In this document: positions 26,341-34,449 of the stretch, in pieces | How the letters are laid out: every line of letters begins with the position of its first letter | Position numbering within the stretch: the stretch's first letter is position 1 | NCBI GenBank assembly: GCA_944389085.1 | Contig: CALXLB010000071.1 | Coordinates: 1-41,558 of the forward strand | From: an uncultured Spirochaetaceae bacterium | GTDB taxonomy: Bacteria > Spirochaetota > Spirochaetia > Sphaerochaetales > Sphaerochaetaceae | Direction: 5' to 3' | DNA length: 41,558 nucleotides | Notes under the pieces: generated by a model | Told to the model about the DNA's origin: nothing | The model's database searches: none | The model's input: only the letters and a program-made list of their open reading frames with translations | Made by a program: the position numbers and the translations under genes

Positions 26341-28074
26341 GTGAAAAAGACAGGGCGTGTGCTTCTGGTTTTGCTCGTCATAGTTGTTGCTGCTCTGCTC
26401 CTGTCGCCTACAATCCGCTGGTACTTCTTTGTACCGCAGACTGTCAAGGACGCGGCAGCTGGCAGCAATGAAAGCATCCGTGATTATGCAAGAGGGCAGG
26501 CATCGAGAGGTGTCCATGCCCTCACTTCTTTGTTGCAGGAAGACCGCAATAGTACTGTTCCAGAGGAGTTCGCATATCTCATCGATGCGGCAGAAGACCA
26601 GATAAAGAAAAATGGTGGTGAGAAGCCTGCGGAGTGGACAGTCTATTCGCTTCTTTCAGCTTTCCCCACAGAGAGTGCGTTGTTTGAGACTATTGAAAGC
26701 TACTACAGGGATGAGCTTCTGGAGGCCAAGAGACTTTCCGGCAATGTCCTGCAGCTTGGGCTTGACCTGAGAGGCGGTATGTCTGTTGTGCTGGAAGCAG
26801 ATACTGCTTCTTATGCTGAGTCCCATGATGGGGAAGTGCCTGGCGGAGCTGAGCTTACTGCACTCCTGCAGGAGGACATAGAGATTCTTACTTCCCGTAT
26901 CGATCAGTTCGGTGTCTCCGAACCTGACATAAGGCTGCAGGGTTCTGATCAGATTGTGGTGGAAGTTCCTGGTGAGACAGATCCTGAGAGAGTTGATTCA
27001 TTCCTGATGGGCAGAGGTTCTCTGACGTTCCATCTTGTCGATACTGCACTGACGCAGCGCGTCAACAGGGATTATCTTGATAATCTCTCCCGCGCTTTTG
27101 ATGAGAACGGTGAGATTATCATTCCGGACTACATTCCTTCAGGATACATCGTTGCCGGTTACTACATTGAGGATGAATATGGCATCGATGAGCTTCAGCA
27201 GTTTGTCGTGCTGGACAGCGATGTCGTTGTTGATGGTGTCCATCTGACATCTGCCCGTACCGATACCGATGGCAGGACAGGACGGCCTGTCGTAGACTTC
27301 CATCTGGATGCTGAAGGTGCCTCGCTTTTTTATGATTTCACATCACGCCATATCGGGGATCAGCTTGCTGTGCTGATGGATGGCCGCGTCAAGAGCGTGG
27401 CTACGATAAACGATGCAATCTCTGGCGATGTGCAGCTCTCCGGTTCCTTTACAGAAGAAGAGGCAAGGTCGCTTGCTGTGACACTCCGCACAGCCTCTCT
27501 TCCTATTGCGCTCACTGCTGTTTCTGAGCAGGGAGTAGGAGCAACACTTGGTGATGATTCTGTTTCTGTTGCAATGAAAGCTATTGCTGCAGGATTCCTA
27601 TTGGTCATTATCTGCATGGTTGTCTACTATGGACTAGGTGCAGGCCTGATTGCAGATGCCGCTCTGCTTCTGAATCTCGTGATGATGGTTGCTGTCCTTT
27701 CATCGCTTCACTTCACTCTTACTCTCTCTTCGATAGCAGGCCTTGTGCTTACGCTGGGTATGGCAATAGATGCCAACGTCATCATCTATGAGAGGATCAA
27801 GGAAGAGATGAGGAATGGCATGAGCTCTTTCGATGCAGTTCGCCTTGGCTTTGGCCGTGCTTTCTGGACCATCATGGATTCTAATGTGACGACAATCATT
27901 GCCGCTATTGTGCTCTCCGTCTTCGGTTCAAGCACTGTGAAGGGTTTTGCTAATACTCTGGCAATCGGTGTCGCCTGTTCACTTTTCACATCACTTTTCG
28001 TTTCGCACCTTCTTTTTGATTTCTTCGTGACAGAAGATGGAAGAAGCGTCAGGATGTCCTGGAGGAAAAGATGA
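26341..28074 (+). CDS. secD: Protein translocase subunit SecD
   Basis: This 577-residue inner-membrane protein uses the proton or sodium gradient to pull exported proteins through SecYEG. It has an N-terminal helix (~7-25), the large periplasmic P1 region that starts with LGLDLRGGMSVVLEAD near residue 140, and five more helices from ~415. The conserved TLGMAIDANVIIYERIKEE motif of the last part is present. It starts with GTG three bases after yajC; no closer Shine-Dalgarno is evident than the AAGGA at the end of yajC. SecF follows with an ATGA overlap. Confidence 0.97.
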   Translation: MKKTGRVLLVLLVIVVAALLLSPTIRWYFFVPQTVKDAAAGSNESIRDYARGQASRGVHALTSLLQEDRNSTVPEEFAYLIDAAEDQIKKNGGEKPAEWTVYSLLSAFPTESALFETIESYYRDELLEAKRLSGNVLQLGLDLRGGMSVVLEADTASYAESHDGEVPGGAELTALLQEDIEILTSRIDQFGVSEPDIRLQGSDQIVVEVPGETDPERVDSFLMGRGSLTFHLVDTALTQRVNRDYLDNLSRAFDENGEIIIPDYIPSGYIVAGYYIEDEYGIDELQQFVVLDSDVVVDGVHLTSARTDTDGRTGRPVVDFHLDAEGASLFYDFTSRHIGDQLAVLMDGRVKSVATINDAISGDVQLSGSFTEEEARSLAVTLRTASLPIALTAVSEQGVGATLGDDSVSVAMKAIAAGFLLVIICMVVYYGLGAGLIADAALLLNLVMMVAVLSSLHFTLTLSSIAGLVLTLGMAIDANVIIYERIKEEMRNGMSSFDAVRLGFGRAFWTIMDSNVTTIIAAIVLSVFGSSTVKGFANTLAIGVACSLFTSLFVSHLLFDFFVTEDGRSVRMSWRKR

Positions 28075-29285
28075 GAAGAGCTTTTGATGTCTTGAGGTGG
28101 CGCTACCTCGCTATGGCTGTCTCAGGTATATTCATCCTTGTCGGAATTGTTCTCTTTTTCGTGCTTGGCTTCAATACAGGTATCGATTTCGGTTCAGGGT
28201 ACTCTGAAAGAGTGCAGATTGCTCCATTGGGGTTCACTGTGACTTACACTGGCCCTGAGAGTGCTGTCCTCTCCGTTGAAGATGGTTCTCTGGTGCTTAC
28301 CTTGCGCGGTTCAGAAGGTGTGAGAAGCTTTTCTTTCAATGCCTCCGACTATCCATCTTCTTCCGATGTTGCAGCGGCTATGGAGAAGTACGGGGTAGAG
28401 ACTGCTGTTGTATCGGAACAGAAGACAGCAAACCTTGTTTCAGGGTTCGGTTATCCATCTCGCCTTTCCTCTTCTCCATTCAGAGTCAATTTCAGTACAG
28501 ATACTGTTGATGTCACAATCGAGGATATCAGAGAGGCTCTTTCGGGACTTGGAAGTGTCAATGTTCAGACCGTAGGCGATAAGAATGAAGGAATTTATCA
28601 GGTAAAGATGACTGTCGGGGAGAATGAGAGCCAGAACAGTGCGGAAGCAAAGGTGAATAATCTTCTCGCCGCTGCATTCGGGGCAGAGAATATAGTCGTC
28701 ATGCAATCGGATTTCGTTGGTCCGAAATTCTCTTCTTCTCTGTTCAGGGATTCACTTATCGGTCTTGCGATAGCATTGGTGCTTATCCTGCTGTATGTGG
28801 CAATCCGCTTCCGTTTTGCCTATGCGGTCTCTTCAATCATCGCACTCTTCCATGATGTTCTGGCAATGCTGTCATTCATTCTTATCTTCCGTCTTGAGGT
28901 TTCTGCCACTACTGTGGCGGCTGTGCTGACTATCATCGGATATTCCATCAATAATACGATAGTCATCTTCGATAGAGTCAGGGAGAACATTAAAAATGAC
29001 AAAAGCATCAGTAAAGATGTAGATGCGATTATCGCACTCTCTGTCCGCCAGTCGCTCACAAGGACTGTGATGACGAGCCTTACCACGCTCGTTGCCATTG
29101 TTCCTCTCGCTGTCTTCGGTTCTGGTGATATCCAGGCATTTGCTATTAATCTCACCTGGGGTATTATCGCGGGAGCTTATTCCTCGAATTTCCTTGCCCC
29201 GGCTTTCCTTCATTATTTCAATCGCCTGATGCCTGTCGATGTTGAGAAAGAGAAGAAGGATGAAGAGGAGTATTCATTAGTCTGA
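28071..29285 (+). CDS. secF: Protein translocase subunit SecF
   Basis: This 404-residue partner of SecD has six membrane helices. The N-terminal helix (~15-35, LAMAVSGIFILVGIVLFFVLG) is followed by NTGIDFGSG, and the C-terminal half has IRFRFAYAVSSIIALFHDVL and IIGYSINNTIVIFDRVREN, the SecF signatures. At 404 residues it is longer than E. coli SecF (~320); the extra sequence lies in the periplasmic domain (~45-215), which I see as an enlarged region rather than a fusion. Its ATG overlaps the secD stop (ATGA) and its own stop overlaps the ispH start (TGATG). Confidence 0.96.
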   Translation: MRRAFDVLRWRYLAMAVSGIFILVGIVLFFVLGFNTGIDFGSGYSERVQIAPLGFTVTYTGPESAVLSVEDGSLVLTLRGSEGVRSFSFNASDYPSSSDVAAAMEKYGVETAVVSEQKTANLVSGFGYPSRLSSSPFRVNFSTDTVDVTIEDIREALSGLGSVNVQTVGDKNEGIYQVKMTVGENESQNSAEAKVNNLLAAAFGAENIVVMQSDFVGPKFSSSLFRDSLIGLAIALVLILLYVAIRFRFAYAVSSIIALFHDVLAMLSFILIFRLEVSATTVAAVLTIIGYSINNTIVIFDRVRENIKNDKSISKDVDAIIALSVRQSLTRTVMTSLTTLVAIVPLAVFGSGDIQAFAINLTWGIIAGAYSSNFLAPAFLHYFNRLMPVDVEKEKKDEEEYSLV

Positions 29286-30112
29286 TGAGAATCATCTACG
29301 CTGACTGCTATGGATTCTGCAAGGGTGTCAGAGCCGCTGTTGATACAGCGGAATCTGCACTCTGCAGAGCTTCTTCTCTTTCCATACCCTGCTATGCTCT
29401 TGGCGATATAGTCCACAATGATATGGTGATGGGCGAGTTGAAGGAACATGGGCTAGCTGTGGTTCCGGCTGATGAAATCGAAGCACCCGGTATTGTTGTG
29501 ATCAGAGCTCATGGCGTTCCTGACAGTCTCCGTGCTGATCTGGGGAAGAGCGGGCTGGAGATTGCCGATGCGACCTGTCCTGTGGTACTCCGGAGCCAGC
29601 GTCTTCTCAGAGAAAGCAGACATAAGACAATCGTCATCGGTGTTTCAGGCCATAGCGAGGTGACTGCTCTTATGGGATCAGGACATGATTCCGTTCTTGT
29701 TGAGAGTGAGGAGGATCTGCAGAAGCTTGATAATTCTGCCGTCTACGATGCAGTTGTGCAGACGACCTTCTCACTTCCGCTTCTGGAAAGAATAAGGGCA
29801 AAAGCTGAAGAACTGGGGATATCAATCAGCTATCTCAATACCATCTGCCACGCTTCCGTGGAACGGAGAGAGGCTCTGAAAACCTTACTTCCCAGAGTCG
29901 AGGCTCTTGTCGTCTGCGGAGATGCGAATTCCAGGAATACGGGAGAGCTTGTGGAAGAAGGGAGGAGAGCTGGTAAGCCTTCTTTCCTTGTTTCCTCTCC
30001 TCATTCAGTTCCTGCTGAAGTCTTTTCTTTCGGTACCATTGGATTGACAGCAGGGGCTTCTTGTCCTGATACTCTCATCAAAAGCATAGAAAGGAGGCTT
30101 TTGGATGGCTGA
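29285..30112 (+). CDS. ispH: 4-hydroxy-3-methylbut-2-enyl diphosphate reductase
   Basis: This 275-residue [4Fe-4S] enzyme is the last step of the MEP isoprenoid pathway, making IPP and DMAPP from HMBPP. The three cluster cysteines are in YGFCKGV (residue ~13), ADATCPVV (~97) and NTICHAS (~195). Other landmarks are VIRAHGVPDS, GHSEV (commonly GHPEV), VVQTTFS and TAGASCPD. The usual SSN of the substrate-binding region reads SRN here (GDANSRNTGEL), a mild deviation. It is translationally coupled to secF (TGATG) and overlaps rex by 8 bases, so it is co-transcribed with a redox sensor. Confidence 0.93.
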   Translation: MRIIYADCYGFCKGVRAAVDTAESALCRASSLSIPCYALGDIVHNDMVMGELKEHGLAVVPADEIEAPGIVVIRAHGVPDSLRADLGKSGLEIADATCPVVLRSQRLLRESRHKTIVIGVSGHSEVTALMGSGHDSVLVESEEDLQKLDNSAVYDAVVQTTFSLPLLERIRAKAEELGISISYLNTICHASVERREALKTLLPRVEALVVCGDANSRNTGELVEEGRRAGKPSFLVSSPHSVPAEVFSFGTIGLTAGASCPDTLIKSIERRLLDG

Positions 30113-30773
30113 GGCTAGGATTCCCCTTCCATCAATCAGGAGATTCCCTTCATACCTTAGGATTCTGATGCAGTCCAGAGAGATGGGAGTTAAGAATATC
30201 AGTGCAACGCAGCTTGCTTCGGAACTGGGGCTTACATCTATTCAGGTAAGGAAGGATCTGGCGAGTTCAGGGATAGAAGGAAAGCCGAAGATCGGGTTCT
30301 CAGTTGAAGAGCTTATTGTTGCCATTACGCACTCTCTTGGATGGGATAATTCTACGGAAGCTCTGATAGTAGGGGCAGGAAATCTCGGTTCTGCCATTGC
30401 CGCTTATAATGGCTTTTCCGCTTATGGTCTGAAGATTGTAGCTGTCTTCGATAAGGATCCGAGGAAGATCGGGACCAGAATCGGTGGTCTGGAAGTGCTG
30501 CCTGTGGATACGATCAATCAATACATCAAAAGCAATAGAGTCACTATTGCAGTTATCGCGGTTCCTGCCAACCAGGCACAGGCAACTGCGGATATGCTTG
30601 TCAAATGCGGAATCAGAGGAATCTGGAATTTTGCACCTAAAAATCTGAAAGTACCTGAAGATGTGGTAATGCAGCGGACTGATCTGGCGGCTTCCTTTGC
30701 CGTTCTTTCGGTTATGCTGAGACGAAAATACCGTGAAGAGACAGAATGCAATGAAGAGAATGATGTATTTTGA
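30105..30773 (+). CDS. rex: Redox-sensing transcriptional repressor Rex
   Basis: This 222-residue repressor senses the NADH/NAD+ ratio. The N-terminal winged helix has the characteristic IPLPSIRRFPSYLRIL and LGLTSIQVRKDLASSG (residues ~5-55). The Rossmann domain starts ALIVGAGNLGSAIAAYNGF near residue 86, and VIAVPANQAQATADMLVKCG and GIWNFAPKNLKVP follow. Rex releases DNA when NADH rises and then lets fermentative and hydrogen-producing genes be expressed. The hydrogenase cluster lies immediately downstream, and a role as its regulator is likely (inference). The start overlaps ispH by 8 bases. Confidence 0.96.
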   Translation: MAEARIPLPSIRRFPSYLRILMQSREMGVKNISATQLASELGLTSIQVRKDLASSGIEGKPKIGFSVEELIVAITHSLGWDNSTEALIVGAGNLGSAIAAYNGFSAYGLKIVAVFDKDPRKIGTRIGGLEVLPVDTINQYIKSNRVTIAVIAVPANQAQATADMLVKCGIRGIWNFAPKNLKVPEDVVMQRTDLAASFAVLSVMLRRKYREETECNEENDVF

Positions 30774-30885
30774 TGCTGTTTTTGACATTTGATGTTCGCT
30801 CTTTCACATTAACTCATCATATCGTTGTTTTAAGTGTCGTTTTATAGTTTTTTATTGAGCTAATTATAGCCACCTAATCATTTTA

Positions 30886-30914
30886 TTGACTTACCTTAAT
30901 TCTTCGGATAGTCT
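30886..30914 (+). promoter_or_regulatory. Candidate promoter of the hydrogenase cluster
   Basis: TTGACT (30886-30891), a 17-base spacer and TAGTCT (30909-30914) lie 22 bases before the first hydrogenase-cluster gene. I could not find a convincing Rex operator (TTGTGAA/TTCACAA-like or TTGTTAA/TTAACAA-like) in this 163-base gap, which is AT-rich and contains no clear terminator after rex. Confidence 0.45.
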
Positions 30915-30936
30915 CATATATGACTGAGGAGCGTTT

Positions 30937-31194
30937 ATGGCAGGAAAGGAGAAGCTCAGAGTAGAGCTCTGTATGGGATCTAGCTGTTTTGCCAGAGGTA
31001 ACAGTACTATCCTTATGAGCCTCGAAGAGCTGGTTGAACAGAATGGGCTTGCAGACAGGATTGAGCTTGAGGGGCATCTCTGTCTGGGAAAATGCAATAG
31101 CGGACCGCACATTACAATAGGAGATGAGGAGTATTCCGGTATTTCCGATCCTGATGCGGTTTTCGATCTGATCAGAAAGGCACTGGAGGCATAG
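30937..31194 (+). CDS. Thioredoxin-like [2Fe-2S] ferredoxin, NuoE-type, first copy
   Basis: This 85-residue protein has the thioredoxin-like [2Fe-2S] fold of NuoE/HydC C-terminal domains. The four cluster cysteines follow the usual spacing: CMGSSC near residue 12 and CLGKC near 48. It likely shuttles electrons to or from the sensory hydrogenase or acts as a redox partner in the cluster. TGAGGAG precedes the ATG. It is separated by one base from the HydS gene. A second, homologous copy lies at 34189, directly before the second hydrogenase, so each hydrogenase has its own small partner. Confidence 0.88.
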   Translation: MAGKEKLRVELCMGSSCFARGNSTILMSLEELVEQNGLADRIELEGHLCLGKCNSGPHITIGDEEYSGISDPDAVFDLIRKALEA

Positions 31195-31195
31195 G

Positions 31196-32983
31196 ATGCA
31201 GAATCCGATCTATACTGAAGTCACCAGCTGCCGTGACTGTTATAAATGTGTCAGATCCTGTCCTGTGAAGGCTATCCAGATCAAAGAAGGCCATGCAATG
31301 ATCATAAAGGACCGCTGTATCTACTGTGGCCGTTGTGTTCATGTCTGTCCGAACAGTGCCAAGAAAGTCAGAGATGACAGGGACAGGGTTCAGCTTGCGC
31401 TCTCTACCGGGCGTAAGGTTTTCTGTTCTCTGGCACCCTCATATGCTTCAGAATTCCATGGTTATGAGAAAGAGCTTCTGACTGCACTGAAGAAGCTTGG
31501 TTTCTGGGGAGTCTCAGAGACAGCTATCGGGGCTGCTCTGGTATCACAGGCTCTCGATATCTACGCTTCAGAACATGATGGGAATGTCCCTTTCATCGGA
31601 ACAGCTTGTCCTTCTGTCGTGGAACTTGTGAAGAAATATTATCCGGAGCATGTCTCGCGCCTGGCACCAGTGCCATCTCCGCTGCAGACGCATTCAGCAT
31701 ATCTGAGGCATATCTACAATGAGGATTTTGCCATCTGCTTCATTGGCCCTTGTATTGCCAAGAAGGTGGAGGCAGATACGACTCCGGGCTATCCTGATTT
31801 CGTCATCACTTTCAAAGAACTGAGAGCATGGCTTGATGAAAGCGGCATCGATTTATCTTCAATTGAGGCTGAGGATGTTGATTTCTTCCCTGCTAAAGCC
31901 GGTGTTTCAACCATCTATCCAATAGAAGGAGGACAGATTGCTTCCTCTGCTCTGTGGAGCGGTAAGCCATTCGGAATCGAGGCATTGGCTTTTTCAGGTA
32001 TCGATCAGGTGATGTCTGCACTGGGAGAGAAGGAGTTCCCGCTTCCATTCTTGGAGCTTCTTTCATGCGAGGGTGGATGCATAAACGGGCCAGCTTCTAC
32101 TGATACTGTTTCCATGACAGAGCGAAAGAGAGCATCTTCCAGCTATACGGCAAAACGCCTGAAGGAGCAGGATCTCTTCAAAGGAGATGAGAAGTTTGCA
32201 CGTCTTCTGCTGGAGAAAGGATATGGCCTTCTTCATAATGAAGGACCGAAGGTCAGCACAGAATTCAGAGAGAAACACAGTGAAGATGATATCAAGAGGG
32301 CTCTTGTAGAGCTTGGCAAGCTCACGAAAGCGGATGAGCTTAACTGCGGAGGCTGTGGTTACAATACATGCCGTGAGATGGCTATTGCTTATCTCGAAGG
32401 TATGGCAGAGGCTGAGATGTGCGTTACGAAGATGCGCAAGGAAGCTGAGAGCAAGGTCGATGTGCTTCTGCGGACAATTCCCAATGGTGTCGTGATTGTA
32501 GATTCTGACCTGCAGATTGCTGATTGCAATGTCCGCTTCCTCGAGTTCTTCGGTGATATGGAAGAAGGTTTTGTGGATCAGGGCATACTGCAGATGGTGA
32601 AGGGGTTGCCTCTGGAGCGTTTTGTTCCATTTGCAGAGAAATTCCGCGATCAGTTCTATCTCACACATCCGGGGCAGTACAGGGTCCACTTCAAAGATAA
32701 GTATCTCCGTATCACATTCTTCCTCGTTGAAAGCAAGAGATTGCTTGGTGCGATGTTCGAGGACATCACAACGCCGACAATACGCCGTGAGACAGTCGTC
32801 AAGAAGGCTGAGGATGTCATCCAGAAGTCATTGGAGACTGTACAGCAGATAGCTTCTCTTCTTGGAGAGAATGCAGCCGAGACTGAGATTATGCTCAACT
32901 CCCTCATCGATGCATTCAGCGTGCATGGAACGGGAGAGGGGGAGAGTGATTTCCGTGAGGATGAGGATGGTGATCTGTCATGA
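31196..32983 (+). CDS. hydS: Sensory [FeFe] hydrogenase HydS with PAS domain
   Basis: This 595-residue protein starts with two [4Fe-4S] motifs (C12-C15-C18-C22 and C41-C44-C47-C51). The H-cluster domain follows, with GTACPSV (~137), IGPCIAKK (~184) and SCEGGC (~292), then a further [4Fe-4S] segment LNCGGCGYNTC near 382 and a PAS domain from ~420 (IPNGVVIVDSDLQIADCN). The proton-relay Cys of catalytic enzymes (TSCC) is Ala here while the cluster-ligating Cys remains, as in group C HydS proteins thought to sense hydrogen. The phosphatase gene follows with an ATGA overlap, giving a plausible output partner. It is cytoplasmic. Maturation genes hydE, hydF and hydG are not in the window. Confidence 0.9.
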   Translation: MQNPIYTEVTSCRDCYKCVRSCPVKAIQIKEGHAMIIKDRCIYCGRCVHVCPNSAKKVRDDRDRVQLALSTGRKVFCSLAPSYASEFHGYEKELLTALKKLGFWGVSETAIGAALVSQALDIYASEHDGNVPFIGTACPSVVELVKKYYPEHVSRLAPVPSPLQTHSAYLRHIYNEDFAICFIGPCIAKKVEADTTPGYPDFVITFKELRAWLDESGIDLSSIEAEDVDFFPAKAGVSTIYPIEGGQIASSALWSGKPFGIEALAFSGIDQVMSALGEKEFPLPFLELLSCEGGCINGPASTDTVSMTERKRASSSYTAKRLKEQDLFKGDEKFARLLLEKGYGLLHNEGPKVSTEFREKHSEDDIKRALVELGKLTKADELNCGGCGYNTCREMAIAYLEGMAEAEMCVTKMRKEAESKVDVLLRTIPNGVVIVDSDLQIADCNVRFLEFFGDMEEGFVDQGILQMVKGLPLERFVPFAEKFRDQFYLTHPGQYRVHFKDKYLRITFFLVESKRLLGAMFEDITTPTIRRETVVKKAEDVIQKSLETVQQIASLLGENAAETEIMLNSLIDAFSVHGTGEGESDFREDEDGDLS

Positions 32984-34176
32984 ATAATATCTTCATAGAT
33001 GTGGATTATGCACAGATCTACAAGCATGGACAGAAAATCGGAGGCGATGTCTTCCTTCTCTCGCGCAACCCGGAGAACAATCAGATAGTGTCAACGCTTT
33101 CTGATGGGCTTGGAAGCGGAGTGAAAGCCAATGTTCTGGCATCTCTGACTGCACATATGGCGCACCGCCTTTCTTTTTCGCCGATAGATCTCAGCCACTC
33201 TGCGAAGATCATCATGGATACGCTTCCTGTCTGTAAGGAGAGGAAAATCAGCTACTCCACATTCACTATTGCCGATATCCGCTACAAGGAGGATATGGAG
33301 GATATTGCTGTCAACCTCGTCGAATATGATAATCCTCCATCTCTTCGTTTCTCAGGTCCTGAGCCTGTATCCTGGGAGAGAAGCCGGACAGAGCTTCAGA
33401 GGGAAGGTGCATTCAAGAAAGAGGTCATTGCCCATTCTGTATTCAAACTGGGATTCGGCGACCGTCTTGTGATGTTCTCCGATGGGGTCACCCAGTCAGG
33501 ACTTGGCAAGAGCCTTCCATTAGGATGGAGACTTGATGGAGTTAGAAAGTTCATATCGGAGGAGATTGCCAAAGATGAGGATATCTCATCCCGTGAGCTT
33601 TCCAGAGCCATTGTCCAAAAAGCCTGTTCTCTCGATGGCCTTGCCGCCAAGGATGATATAACATGCGTTGTTGTTTATATCAGAAAGCCTCGACGCCTCC
33701 TGATAGTCACCGGTCCGCCTTTCACGAAAGAAGCTGATGAGGTTCTTGGTGAGAAAATAAAAGCATTCGATGGTAAGAAGATTGTCTCCGGTGGAACTAC
33801 CGCCCAGATTGTCTCAAGGCTTTTCGGTAAAAAGCTGACACTCGATCTTTCATCGTGGTCGAAGGATGTTCCTCCCGCCTCGAAGATGGAGGGAATCGAT
33901 CTGGTGACAGAAGGAATGCTGACGCTTTCACGTGTAGCTACGATTCTGGAGAAGAAGATAAATCCGTCTGATCTTCCCAATGACCCTGCAAAGAAGTTCG
34001 TGGAGATGCTGCTGGACAGCGATCAGGTTCATTTCATTGTAGGAACAAAGATAAATGAAGCTCATCAGGATCCTAATATCCCGGTTGAGATCGGTATCAG
34101 AAGAACTATTATCGGGCGGCTGAGAAAAGCGCTCGAAGAATTATATCTGAAGGAAACTTCACAGGAATATCTATAG
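32980..34176 (+). CDS. PP2C/SpoIIE-type serine phosphatase of the hydrogenase cluster
   Basis: This 398-residue cytoplasmic protein has a PP2C/SpoIIE-like domain over residues ~1-240. Metal-binding acidic residues lie in GGDVFLLSR (~22), STLSDGLGSG (~40), LVMFSDGVTQSG (~165) and LAAKDDITCVVVYI (~225). The remaining ~150 residues (from RRLLIVTGPPFTKEADEVLG) form a second domain I do not recognise, possibly regulatory. The ATGA overlap with hydS and the PAS domain there suggest that H2 sensing controls dephosphorylation of some target, perhaps a regulator of the hydrogenase (inference). The same hydS-phosphatase pairing is known from clostridial hydrogenase loci. Confidence 0.88.
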   Translation: MNNIFIDVDYAQIYKHGQKIGGDVFLLSRNPENNQIVSTLSDGLGSGVKANVLASLTAHMAHRLSFSPIDLSHSAKIIMDTLPVCKERKISYSTFTIADIRYKEDMEDIAVNLVEYDNPPSLRFSGPEPVSWERSRTELQREGAFKKEVIAHSVFKLGFGDRLVMFSDGVTQSGLGKSLPLGWRLDGVRKFISEEIAKDEDISSRELSRAIVQKACSLDGLAAKDDITCVVVYIRKPRRLLIVTGPPFTKEADEVLGEKIKAFDGKKIVSGGTTAQIVSRLFGKKLTLDLSSWSKDVPPASKMEGIDLVTEGMLTLSRVATILEKKINPSDLPNDPAKKFVEMLLDSDQVHFIVGTKINEAHQDPNIPVEIGIRRTIIGRLRKALEELYLKETSQEYL

Positions 34177-34188
34177 GAGGATATACAA

Positions 34189-34449
34189 ATGAAGAAGTCA
34201 AAGGTAAAAGTCAGAATCTGCCTTGGTACAGCCTGTTTTGTACAGGGAGGAGCAGATCTCCTTCTCTACAATGATTTCGTAGATCCGGCTATCCTCGCCG
34301 AATGCGAGATTGAAGGCTGCTCATGCCTTGACGAGTGCAAAGTCGGCAATGGAAGCGCGCCGTATGTATCAATCAATGACAAAGTATACAGTGGAGTGAA
34401 TCAGGATATGTTCTGCAAGCTCCTTGCGGAGGCTGTAAAGAATGCTTGA
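34189..34449 (+). CDS. Thioredoxin-like [2Fe-2S] ferredoxin, second copy
   Basis: This 86-residue [2Fe-2S] protein is homologous to the one at 30937. It has CLGTACF near residue 11 and CSCLDEC near 44-50 as cluster ligands; GSAPYVSINDKVYSGVNQDM follows, which aligns with the GPHITIGDEEYSGISDPD of the first copy. It has an excellent AGGAGG 8 bases from the ATG. It overlaps the next gene by 8 bases and is most likely the electron partner of that hydrogenase. Confidence 0.87.
   Translation: MKKSKVKVRICLGTACFVQGGADLLLYNDFVDPAILAECEIEGCSCLDECKVGNGSAPYVSINDKVYSGVNQDMFCKLLAEAVKNA

Noticed and set aside
30774..30936. A Rex operator in front of the hydrogenase cluster
   Set aside because: No convincing match to the known Rex motifs is present; a GACAT-TTG-ATGTTC partial palindrome near 30784 does not fit. 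A binding assay or motif scan would be needed.
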